Of a stretch of 52,852 nt of DNA, positions 25,009 through 33,300 are shown piece by piece. The position numbers and the translations under genes were made by a program. The notes below the pieces were generated by a model. The model searched no databases. It was not told the DNA's origin and was given only the letters and a program-made list of their open reading frames with translations. The stretch comes from an uncultured Lachnospiraceae bacterium (lineage in GTDB: Bacteria > Bacillota > Clostridia > Lachnospirales > Lachnospiraceae), in assembly GCA_910589265.1 (NCBI GenBank), contig CAJUTQ010000071.1, positions 1 to 52,852 on the forward strand, given 5' to 3'. Position 1 is the first letter of the stretch; each line of letters begins with the position of its first letter.

Positions 25009-28000
25009 AAAAACAAAAGAGAAAAGAGGTAATGAATGTGGCGGTAGCATTGATCGAGGGAAGAAAAAAAGATGTTTCACATGGATTTATACATGTATAT
25101 GATTTGTTGGAAAATGCAGTAAAAATTGCTCCTCAAAATGGTACTTACTATATTTATGAAGATGGAAAGGAAGAAAAAGTTACCTATTACGCACAAAGAA
25201 AGATTGCCTTGGGAATTTTGGATTCTTTGCAGAAAAAGGGATTAAAAAAGGGAGATTACATGATAGCAGATGTATCCCATACAAAAGACTATCATGTTTT
25301 GATGTGGGCATGTTTTTACGGGGGCATCATTATGACTGCCCTCCCAAGACCAGATTTTGGCATGGAAAACTCTGAAACCTTACAGGGAATAAAAGGCATA
25401 TGGGAAATGCTTGGAAAACCTCTGTTGGTAACAGACAAGGAAATGAAAAATCTTTATGAAAAGGCATGGGGGCATGGATCTATAGAGGCCATGGAAGAGT
25501 TATTTTCAGAAGGCGAAGGAATGGTTGCGGAAATTTTACAGGAAGATGCCGCCTATATTCAGTTTTCTTCTGGAAGTACAGGAAACCGAAAGGGAGCTGT
25601 ATTAAGCAACAAAAATTTAATGGAGGCCAGTTGTGGCATTGTAGATTTTGAACAGTGTACAAAGGATGAAAAGCCATTGATGTGGCTGCCCCATACCCAT
25701 AATTTCGGCGCTTTTACATTTTGCCTTTTATCTGTTGTGCTGGGAGTAAATTCCTGGAGTATGAAGACGGAAACCTTTGTGAGAAATCCTCTTTTATTTA
25801 TGGAAAAAGTATCCAGGCATCAGGTGACAAGATTGTGTACGAATAATCTTGGATTGGAAATTCTTTTGCAGCTGGCAGCAAAAGTGGATACTCATATGTT
25901 TGATCTATCCCATTTGGCTGCTATCTACATAGGCGCAGAAAAACCTTCCATAAAATTGATGAAAGCTTTTATAACGGCATACCATCTTAAGGAGAATATT
26001 TTTAGGGCAGGATACGGAATGTCAGAGACAGTGCTCACAGTAGCCTCCAGTCAAGGGTTTGACAGTAAAGAGATTCTTTGTATTTCCAGAAAGGAAATGG
26101 GTGAACATAACAAAGCAGTAGATGTGAAAGAGGAGGATGACGAGGAAGGCATTTCTCTCTTAGAACATGGAGGACCTGTTACGAATATAACGATTGGTAT
26201 TTTTGATGAAAAGAATCAGCTTTTAGAGGAGAATGAGATTGGCAGTATACGGATAAAAAGTGCAACAGTGTTTAAAGGTTACTGTAATATAAAAAATGAT
26301 GAAAGTATTTTTTCCAATGGATGGTTCATTACGGGCGACATAGGATTTATTCGGGATGGAAAGCTCTATATTACAGGAAGGAGCAAAGACATCGTGATTG
26401 TCCGGGGAGTGAACTACATGCTGACAGACTTAGATGTAATGGTACAAAATAGTCTGGGAGGGAAAGAGAAAGTAGCATTTATTTCTTCTGAAGGTGAAGA
26501 TGGGGAGGAATTAATTGGATTTTTGGAACAGGAATGGTCAGAACAAACAGAAAAACTCTTTTTTACATTGGCAAATAAAATAAAAAGTTACCTGTTAAAT
26601 CAATGGGGTTTAGAAGTAAAGTTTATTATTCCAGTGCCAAAGATAAAAATGACAGCCAGCAGAAAGTTGGATCGTTATGGAATGAAAAAGGCTTATGAAG
26701 AGGGAAAGTATAGGGAAATTTTGCAAAAAGTACAACAGTTGGAACAGACGCCTTCTTCGAACAATAAGGGGCAGAAACAATGGGAACATGGATTGATCCA
26801 TGAGATAAAAAACTGTTGGGGAGAAATTTTACATGTAAATCCCAATGAAATTTCTTTCGATGCATCCTTTAAAAGTCTTGGGGGAAATTCCGTAAAAGGA
26901 TTTTTTCTTCTTCAAAAGTTAGAGGAGCAATTACATATCAAATTAAATCAAAATCTTCTTGTACGTTGTGCAACAATGGGAGAAATGGCAGAATATATAG
27001 AGTCTCTCAATGCAGATATAAAGGAAGAGAATATGGGAGAAGAAAAGGAAGAGGAGGTAGCCATAACTGGCATGGCTTTTCGTTTTCCGGGAGCTTCCAC
27101 CCAGGAGGAATTATGGAAAATTCTTGAGGAAGGAGTTGACTGTGTACAAAAAGTAAGTGAGAAAAGAAGGAAATTAAGCGCAGAGGAATCCTGGGATGAT
27201 AGATTTGGGGAGCTTATAGACATAGACGCCTTTGATTATGAATTTTTCAATATTTCGAAGGAAGAAGCTGATTTTATGGATCCCCAGCAAAGACTGTCTC
27301 TAGAAGTAGCTTATGAGGCTTTGGATGACAGCGGGGAAGGAGTTATCGACCATAGGGAAAAAAATATTGCTGTCTTAGGGGCAACAAGTGGAAATTCCTA
27401 CTACCCTTTAATCCTTGAATATATAAATAAGAAAGGAATAGAAAAGATGCCTCCGACAGCTATGGTAGGAAACTTGGGAAGCACCATTGCTACAAGAGTA
27501 TCTCATTATCTCAATAGTAGGGGCAGTGCACTGGCCATAGATTCTGCATGCTCTTCCTTTATGGCTGCCTTATTCCTTGGAGAAAAGATGATTAAAGGAG
27601 GGGAGTGCCAGGGAGCCTTAATATTGGGGGCAAATGTATTTGCAACTTCCCATACACATAAGATGGCAAAGAAGGCAGGTATTCTTTCAAAGGGAAATCA
27701 TACAAAGGTTTTTGACAAAAATGCAGACGGTTCGCTTCTGGGAGAAGGCGCCATTGCAATTTATCTAGAAGGACTGAAACATGCAAAGAAACATAAAAAA
27801 AATATTTATGGGGTCATTGCAGGCTTAGCAATGAATAACCATGGGACATCTTTAAGCATTATGGCTCCCAATCCAGCAGGACAGCAGGAAGTTATAAAGA
27901 AAGCCTATGAGGAGTTTGGGGTAAGAACAACGGATATTACCTATATAGAAGCCCATGGAACAGGAACAGAGATTGGGGATCCTATTGAGCTGTCAGCATT

Positions 28001-28952
28001 GCAGCAAATATTTCAAGGCTCCCTGAAAGAGAGAGAGGAAAAAATTCCCTTAGGATCCATAAAATCAAATTTTGGACATTTGCTTTCCTGCGGAGGCGGT
28101 GCAGGACTGATAAAAGTGCTTTTGTGCTTAAAGAATGAAAAATTAGTGCCAAGCTTACATGTAGACGAAGTAAATCCTCTATTACAAAAAGAAGATTTCC
28201 CCTTAAGAGTAATTACAAAGGCAGAGGAGTGGAAACGTCCAAAAGATGGCTGCCGTTATGCAGGTATTAGTTCTTTTGGAATAGGAGGAACAAATGTCCA
28301 CATGATTATTAAAGATTGGCAATTCAGCAAAGAGGAAGCTAGAAGGCAAAAGTACTATCTTCTTACTATCTCTGCAAAAGATGAGTCTTCCCTCTCTATC
28401 ATTTGGGAAAATGTTTTTCATCTATTACAAAAGGAGGAGACAAGGCCGGAGGATATAAGCTTTTCCTTAAGAAATGGAAGAAATCATTATAAATATCGTA
28501 TGGCAGTTGTTGTGGATGATAAGAAAAATATACAAGGAGATAAATCTGAGGGAATATGTGACAAAGCAGGAGGAAGCAATATTTTCATTGTAAGTGAAAG
28601 TAACTTTATAAGCGAAGAAGAGACAGAACTATTTGCACAAAGGATAACAGATATAACAAAGGGAAAATGTTGCTTTATGAACAAAGAGAGAGATTTCAGG
28701 CCAGATTATATTATTTGTCTGAACTCTTCAGAGGAATTTATAAGAAAAATGGCTTCAGAAGGAAGAGAAGTGAGGGCATTGAATCATTCTTATGAAGAAG
28801 AGAGGGAGCTGTTCTATCAACTTTTATTAAAGGAACTTTATGCATGTGGCGCTCCTATTGACTGGGAACAAGTATACAAGGAGGAGAACGGAAAACGTAT
28901 AACACTTCCTCCATACCCGTTGAAAAAAACAAGAGCTTGGATGGAATATTAG
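25005..28952 (+). CDS. PKS loading protein: acyl-AMP ligase - ACP - KS - vestigial AT, 1315 aa
   Basis: Residues about 20-580 are an acyl-AMP/CoA ligase of the fatty-acid-loading kind: IQFSSGSTGNRKGAV near 185, WLPHTHNFGAF, GYGMSET, FITGDIGFI, GRSKDIVIVRG. An ACP follows (GGNSVKG, Ser629), then a KS (684-1105) with Cys849 (SACSSF), His984 (EAHGTGT) and His1025 (NFGHLL). The last 200 residues correspond to the KS-AT linker and post-AT linker (ending PIDWEQVY, LPPYPLKKTRAW), with no GHSxG in between, so no AT activity. The protein ends without an ACP for the KS product, which implies that a free ACP serves as acceptor. The AL-ACP-KS order recalls the start of iturin/mycosubtilin synthases, where a free acyltransferase and an aminotransferase then build a beta-amino fatty acid. 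The start overlaps the upstream stop (ATGA); a second Met ten codons in is also possible. Confidence 0.93.
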   Translation: MKKQKRKEVMNVAVALIEGRKKDVSHGFIHVYDLLENAVKIAPQNGTYYIYEDGKEEKVTYYAQRKIALGILDSLQKKGLKKGDYMIADVSHTKDYHVLMWACFYGGIIMTALPRPDFGMENSETLQGIKGIWEMLGKPLLVTDKEMKNLYEKAWGHGSIEAMEELFSEGEGMVAEILQEDAAYIQFSSGSTGNRKGAVLSNKNLMEASCGIVDFEQCTKDEKPLMWLPHTHNFGAFTFCLLSVVLGVNSWSMKTETFVRNPLLFMEKVSRHQVTRLCTNNLGLEILLQLAAKVDTHMFDLSHLAAIYIGAEKPSIKLMKAFITAYHLKENIFRAGYGMSETVLTVASSQGFDSKEILCISRKEMGEHNKAVDVKEEDDEEGISLLEHGGPVTNITIGIFDEKNQLLEENEIGSIRIKSATVFKGYCNIKNDESIFSNGWFITGDIGFIRDGKLYITGRSKDIVIVRGVNYMLTDLDVMVQNSLGGKEKVAFISSEGEDGEELIGFLEQEWSEQTEKLFFTLANKIKSYLLNQWGLEVKFIIPVPKIKMTASRKLDRYGMKKAYEEGKYREILQKVQQLEQTPSSNNKGQKQWEHGLIHEIKNCWGEILHVNPNEISFDASFKSLGGNSVKGFFLLQKLEEQLHIKLNQNLLVRCATMGEMAEYIESLNADIKEENMGEEKEEEVAITGMAFRFPGASTQEELWKILEEGVDCVQKVSEKRRKLSAEESWDDRFGELIDIDAFDYEFFNISKEEADFMDPQQRLSLEVAYEALDDSGEGVIDHREKNIAVLGATSGNSYYPLILEYINKKGIEKMPPTAMVGNLGSTIATRVSHYLNSRGSALAIDSACSSFMAALFLGEKMIKGGECQGALILGANVFATSHTHKMAKKAGILSKGNHTKVFDKNADGSLLGEGAIAIYLEGLKHAKKHKKNIYGVIAGLAMNNHGTSLSIMAPNPAGQQEVIKKAYEEFGVRTTDITYIEAHGTGTEIGDPIELSALQQIFQGSLKEREEKIPLGSIKSNFGHLLSCGGGAGLIKVLLCLKNEKLVPSLHVDEVNPLLQKEDFPLRVITKAEEWKRPKDGCRYAGISSFGIGGTNVHMIIKDWQFSKEEARRQKYYLLTISAKDESSLSIIWENVFHLLQKEETRPEDISFSLRNGRNHYKYRMAVVVDDKKNIQGDKSEGICDKAGGSNIFIVSESNFISEEETELFAQRITDITKGKCCFMNKERDFRPDYIICLNSSEEFIRKMASEGREVRALNHSYEEERELFYQLLLKELYACGAPIDWEQVYKEENGKRITLPPYPLKKTRAWMEY

Positions 28953-29000
28953 AAAAAAATAGAACAAAGGATCAAGTAGAAACAAGGGGGTTTATAATAG

Positions 29001-30320
29001 ATGACAGTTATGGAGGAATATCATGAACGAGTAAAAAAGTTATTGCCAGGGGGAGTCCATTATAACTTTAATTTGCCTTGGGAAGAGAGTCCTATACATT
29101 TTCAGAATGGAAAAAACAGCCGGGTATGGGATATGGACGGAAAGGAATATTTGGATTTATACGCCCGTTTTGGGGCTATGATTGTGGGGCATGGAAATAA
29201 AGAATATACAGATTCCTTAAAAGAAGTGTTAGACAGGGTTTTATTTGTAAGCCATTGTGATTTAGATGCAGAAGCCTTAGAGGCAATACATCAATATGTT
29301 CCCAGTGCTGAGATGATCCGATTTGGTGTATCGGGCACAGAAGTAGTACAAAATGCCATTCGAATTGCCAGAGCTTATACAGGAAGAAATCGGTTTGTAC
29401 GATTTTATAATCATTATCATGGCAATGCAGATAACATTATGGGAGGACATAGTACAGACAGGGAAAATCCAGTACCTACAGAGTATAAAGGGGATACGAA
29501 AGGTACAGAGGGAAGGGCAGCAGGCATATTGGAAGAGCAGTCTTACTTAATTGAGTGGAACGAACCAGAGCTTTTGGAAGATTTGCTAAAAAGGCATGGG
29601 GAAGAGATAGCAGCCATTATTATGGAACCTGTATGTGTAAATGGCGGGAGCATCATGCCAAAGCCAGGATATTTGCAAACAGTAAGAGATTTGTGTAATG
29701 AATATGGAGTTGTACTTATCTTTGATGAAATTATTACTGGATTTCGAATGGGAATTGGAGGGGCACAAGCTGAGTTTGGAGTCCTGCCAGATCTGACAAC
29801 TTTGGGAAAGGCAATCGCTGGGGGCGGATTGCCGGTTGGGGCAGTCGCTGGAAAAAAAGAGATTATGAATTTATTAACAGAAAAAAGAGTAGTACATGCA
29901 GGTACTTTTAATGGATACCCATTAGGAACAGCAGCTGTGAAGACGACGATAGAGATTTTAAGCAGGGATAATGGAAGGGCTTACGAGACTATGAAAGTAC
30001 AGGCTAAAAAAATTCATGAAATAATGAGGAAGACAGCAAAGGAGGAAGACTTTCCTCTTATTGTCCAAGGACCTCCATTATGCAGTTCTTTTCATTGCTG
30101 TGAAAGGGAATTAATGAAGGCGTCAGAGTATTCTCCTCAAATTCAAATGAAAGACGTTATTTTAAATGCCGCATTACAGAAAAATGGCATATTGATTTCT
30201 AGTATTTCTCGGATATACCCTAATATTACCCTTTCCTCTAAGGATACTGCCTGGTTCCAGGAAAGGGTGGGAGAAGCAATAAGGGAAGCAAAATTACTTA
30301 TTCAGGAGTTATACGAATAA
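29001..30320 (+). CDS. PLP-dependent aminotransferase, GSA-AT / PKS beta-amination type
   Basis: 439 residues of fold-type I class III aminotransferase. The N-terminus LLPGGVHYNFNLPWEESPIHF is typical of the aminotransferase domains built into lipopeptide synthases and of glutamate-1-semialdehyde aminomutases. VSGTEVVQNAIRIARAYTGR, the FDEIITGFRMG block and LGKAIAGGGLPVGAV with the PLP Lys270 follow (each motif shortened). Most likely it converts the beta-ketoacyl-ACP produced by the loading KS into a beta-aminoacyl-ACP, as the AMT domain of mycosubtilin synthase does. It may also act on later beta-keto intermediates, since no ketoreductase exists. An AAGGGGG site precedes the start. It is not the haem-pathway enzyme by context. 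Confidence 0.88.
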   Translation: MTVMEEYHERVKKLLPGGVHYNFNLPWEESPIHFQNGKNSRVWDMDGKEYLDLYARFGAMIVGHGNKEYTDSLKEVLDRVLFVSHCDLDAEALEAIHQYVPSAEMIRFGVSGTEVVQNAIRIARAYTGRNRFVRFYNHYHGNADNIMGGHSTDRENPVPTEYKGDTKGTEGRAAGILEEQSYLIEWNEPELLEDLLKRHGEEIAAIIMEPVCVNGGSIMPKPGYLQTVRDLCNEYGVVLIFDEIITGFRMGIGGAQAEFGVLPDLTTLGKAIAGGGLPVGAVAGKKEIMNLLTEKRVVHAGTFNGYPLGTAAVKTTIEILSRDNGRAYETMKVQAKKIHEIMRKTAKEEDFPLIVQGPPLCSSFHCCERELMKASEYSPQIQMKDVILNAALQKNGILISSISRIYPNITLSSKDTAWFQERVGEAIREAKLLIQELYE

Positions 30321-30336
30321 AAGGAAGAGAGGACGT

Positions 30337-31215
30337 ATGTCAGAAGAAAAACTTACATTATATAACAAAAAAGAAAAGATATATAGGAAGTATTTATGGA
30401 TTTATGTAGGCATTACCTTTGGATTAAGCTGGGGAATGAGTGTCTTGTATATTATCTTCTATGATACCCTTGCTCCATTTGTTGGGGAACTAAATATAAG
30501 CAATCCCTTTGTAATGGTGTCTTTAAATTCTCCTTCTATAGCAGGTATTATCATTTATTTCATTTATGGGGGATTTCAAGGAATGGAAAGTTTTCTGAAA
30601 TGTTTGATTCCTAACAAAAAGGAATGTATCTGGTTTCCCATTTTGTTTGGACTTTCCCTATTGTTTTATTTATGTATGCACTTTGGATCAAAATATTTTG
30701 GAATTTTACTTCCTGAGGTTACGATGAGCAGCAAAGAAAGAATCATAGTGTTACTAAAAAATATTTATGAAGAGACAGGACTTTTAGGAGGCGCCTTTGG
30801 ATGGTATGGGTTTTTACTTCCATATATGCAAAAAAGAACCCAATCCAGTATTTTATCTGGGCTTATCACTGGTTTTATTTTTGGGTTATTTGTATTGCCA
30901 GGTTATTTATTTTCCTCTTTTGAAACAGGAACATCCTATCCCCTCTATGTAGTGCAATTGATAATTTTTTCTATATTTATTGCTTTTATTTTTAATAAAA
31001 CAAGGGGAAACGTACTATTTTTTATTTTCATATTCTGGTTATCAGCTTCTGGAAGCAAATTGCAATTTTACAATTTTGTACCAAGTGTGCAAATATTAGA
31101 AATTGTTTTTTTTGGAATTTTATCGATCCTTATATTTTTCTGGTACAAAAAAGTGAGGGGAGAAAACCTAAATACAAGGGAATTATGCTGTTTTCCAGAA
31201 TTCATAGAAAGGTGA
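30337..31215 (+). CDS. CPBP (CAAX-protease-like) membrane protein lacking catalytic residues
   Basis: 292 residues with about seven to eight membrane segments. The segment around residues 152-165 reads GGAFGWYGFLLPYM and the later one GLFVLPGYLF. In active CPBP/Abi proteases the first is EEIGWRGFLLP-like and the second WHLP-like. Here the glutamates, the arginine and the histidine are all replaced (EE to GA, R to Y, H to V), so proteolysis is unlikely. Members of this fold occur next to peptide bacteriocin and lipopeptide clusters as immunity or transport helpers. A role in self-protection or as a membrane scaffold is plausible but inferred. It lies between the aminotransferase and the thioesterase, with a GAGAGGA ribosome binding site. 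Confidence 0.7.
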   Translation: MSEEKLTLYNKKEKIYRKYLWIYVGITFGLSWGMSVLYIIFYDTLAPFVGELNISNPFVMVSLNSPSIAGIIIYFIYGGFQGMESFLKCLIPNKKECIWFPILFGLSLLFYLCMHFGSKYFGILLPEVTMSSKERIIVLLKNIYEETGLLGGAFGWYGFLLPYMQKRTQSSILSGLITGFIFGLFVLPGYLFSSFETGTSYPLYVVQLIIFSIFIAFIFNKTRGNVLFFIFIFWLSASGSKLQFYNFVPSVQILEIVFFGILSILIFFWYKKVRGENLNTRELCCFPEFIER

Positions 31216-31228
31216 GAAGGGAGTTTGC

Positions 31229-31972
31229 ATGAAAAGAGTTTTTCTAAAAACAAATAATAAAATAGGGAGACAGGTTATGATGTTTCCCTATTTAGGGGGA
31301 AGCGGAACATCGCTAATGAAGCTGGCAAAGGAGTTAGATAAAAAAAGTGATTATGAAATTTTTGTAGTCTTTCCCCCAGGGCATATGGGATCGAATAGAA
31401 AGCTTTATAATAATTTACATGATTTGCTAGAGTTTTATTACATACAGATCAAGGAAATTTTAAAACCTGGGTGTATTTTCTTTGGTCATAGCATGGGAGG
31501 GGTTATTGCCTATTTTTTGGCAAGGAAACTTTGTATCTTGGATAGGGAACTGAAACCAAAATATATTATTTTATCTGCCGCCCCATCTCCTGATTTTATG
31601 TTGGGGAGGAACTTATCGGATAGTGATGATACAGTACTTTTAAAAGATATGGAGGAATTAGGGGGACTTCCTGAAGATTTACTAGAAAATAGAGAACTTT
31701 TAGATTATTTTATTCCCATTTTCAGGGCAGATTATAAAATTTTAGAAGATGCAGCTCAGGTTTCTCCCCAATTAATTAATATTCCTGTAAAATTTATTTG
31801 GTGTTATAACGATAAAATGGTACAATCAGAGAAACTTATAGGATGGAGAAAGTATTTCAATGAAATCAGCGTATTTCGAACAATGCCAGTAGATGCAGGG
31901 CATATGTATTTAAATACAAATGCAAAGCTGGTAGCGGATATGATCCACGATTACATAGGGGAACAAGAATGA
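31229..31972 (+). CDS. type II thioesterase
   Basis: 247 residues of alpha/beta hydrolase fold. The nucleophile elbow GHSMGG holds Ser88, an N-terminal FPYLGGSG oxyanion segment is present, and the late DAGHMYL supplies the catalytic His. Family members are editing thioesterases that remove aberrant acyl groups from carrier proteins of NRPS and PKS lines. Because the megasynthase ends in a condensation-like domain and not in a thioesterase, a role in release cannot be excluded. Its stop overlaps the start of the MFS gene by four bases. Confidence 0.88.
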   Translation: MKRVFLKTNNKIGRQVMMFPYLGGSGTSLMKLAKELDKKSDYEIFVVFPPGHMGSNRKLYNNLHDLLEFYYIQIKEILKPGCIFFGHSMGGVIAYFLARKLCILDRELKPKYIILSAAPSPDFMLGRNLSDSDDTVLLKDMEELGGLPEDLLENRELLDYFIPIFRADYKILEDAAQVSPQLINIPVKFIWCYNDKMVQSEKLIGWRKYFNEISVFRTMPVDAGHMYLNTNAKLVADMIHDYIGEQE

Positions 31973-33300
31973 AAGAAAAAAATGGATTTTCTGTATTTTT
32001 AGTCATTTGGTTTGGACAATTCATCTCAAGTATAGGAAGCGGTTTGACTTCCTTTGGGTTAAATGTTTATGTATTTCAGAAAACAGGAAGTGCAACGGCA
32101 TGTTCAGCAGTAATGCTATGCGCCTTTCTTCCAATGGTTGTATTAACTCCTGTTTCTGGTATTTTAGCAGATCGCCATAGCAGAAAAACATTAATGCTTA
32201 TTGGGGATTCCTTTTCGGCAGTTGGTCTTTTTCTCCTGCTGTTAAGTATCTGGTTAGGAGAGGATACGATAACTGTTATATGTATCTGTGCGTTTAGCAG
32301 CGCTGTTTTTTCATCCCTCATGGATCCGGCTTACAAGTCTACTGTGACGGATCTCCTTACTGTAGAACAATTTTCAAAAGCAGGGGGTCTCATCCAGCTG
32401 GCTTCAGGAGCAAAGTTTTTAATATCCCCAGCATTGGCAGGAATGATGATGAAATTAGGGGGAATAGAATGGATTTTAATAATAGATATATGCACTTTTT
32501 TCCTCACTCTTTTCTCTGTACTATATGCCGGACAATTTATGGATAAAAGACAAAGACTGAATGGAAATAAAACAGAGAGATTTCTGGTTGATTTTGAACA
32601 GGGATGGAGGGACTTGGCAAAAAACAAAGGAGTCATGGCATTATTATTTATTGCAACAATCATTACGTTTTATATTGGCTATGTGGAAACACTCCTTACA
32701 CCAATGCTTTTGGAACTAACAGATTCCTCCACTCTTGGAGTTATCACTTCAGTGAGTGCAGTGGGAATGCTTATTACTAGTCTGCTAATAGGAATGAAAG
32801 GATTGAAAAAAGACTATGTGAAGGTATTATCTTCCTCTTTTGCAATTATGGGATTGATGATTAGCTGTGTTGGTATGATCACCCATCTCTATTTGATAAC
32901 TATGGCAGGATTTTTGTTTTTTTCTATGGTTCCTATTGCCAATACGTGTATTGACGTACTCATAAGAAGTAATCTGGAAAAAGATTCGCAAGGACGTTTG
33001 TGGGGACTCATATCCTTTATTTCACAAATAGGATATATTCTGGCATACACTATATCAGGTCCTCTGGCAGATTATGTGTTTAATCCCCTTTTTTATGAAA
33101 ATGGACTCCTTGCACAAAACATTGGAAAAATTGTTGGGATAGGTGAGGAAAGGGGGATTGCATTTATGATGGTGCTTTGTGGAATTTCTTTGTTTATCTT
33201 CAGCATAACTATGAAAAAGAATAAAGTAATAAAAAAGGTAGAAGAAGATTATCTTTTCCAAATGAAAGAAAGTAGGAAGAAGAGAGGGACTCTATGTTAA
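31969..33300 (+). CDS. MFS efflux transporter (macrolide-efflux-like)
   Basis: 443 residues, about twelve membrane segments. The N-terminus FLVIWFGQFISSIGSGLTSF and the loop GILADRHSRKTLML (motif A: GxLADRxxRKxxM) mark a major facilitator of the Mef/MFS_3 type using the proton gradient. The ATGA overlap with the thioesterase gene and the overlap with the following permease gene (its TAA lies within ATGTTAA) indicate translational coupling. It is most likely an exporter of, or resistance determinant for, the cluster product. Confidence 0.88.
   Translation: MKEKNGFSVFLVIWFGQFISSIGSGLTSFGLNVYVFQKTGSATACSAVMLCAFLPMVVLTPVSGILADRHSRKTLMLIGDSFSAVGLFLLLLSIWLGEDTITVICICAFSSAVFSSLMDPAYKSTVTDLLTVEQFSKAGGLIQLASGAKFLISPALAGMMMKLGGIEWILIIDICTFFLTLFSVLYAGQFMDKRQRLNGNKTERFLVDFEQGWRDLAKNKGVMALLFIATIITFYIGYVETLLTPMLLELTDSSTLGVITSVSAVGMLITSLLIGMKGLKKDYVKVLSSSFAIMGLMISCVGMITHLYLITMAGFLFFSMVPIANTCIDVLIRSNLEKDSQGRLWGLISFISQIGYILAYTISGPLADYVFNPLFYENGLLAQNIGKIVGIGEERGIAFMMVLCGISLFIFSITMKKNKVIKKVEEDYLFQMKESRKKRGTLC

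Noticed and set aside
29001..30320. Haem biosynthesis glutamate-1-semialdehyde aminomutase
   Set aside because: No other haem genes are present and the N-terminal GGVHYNF...PWEE pattern and position beside the PKS loading protein favour beta-amination.
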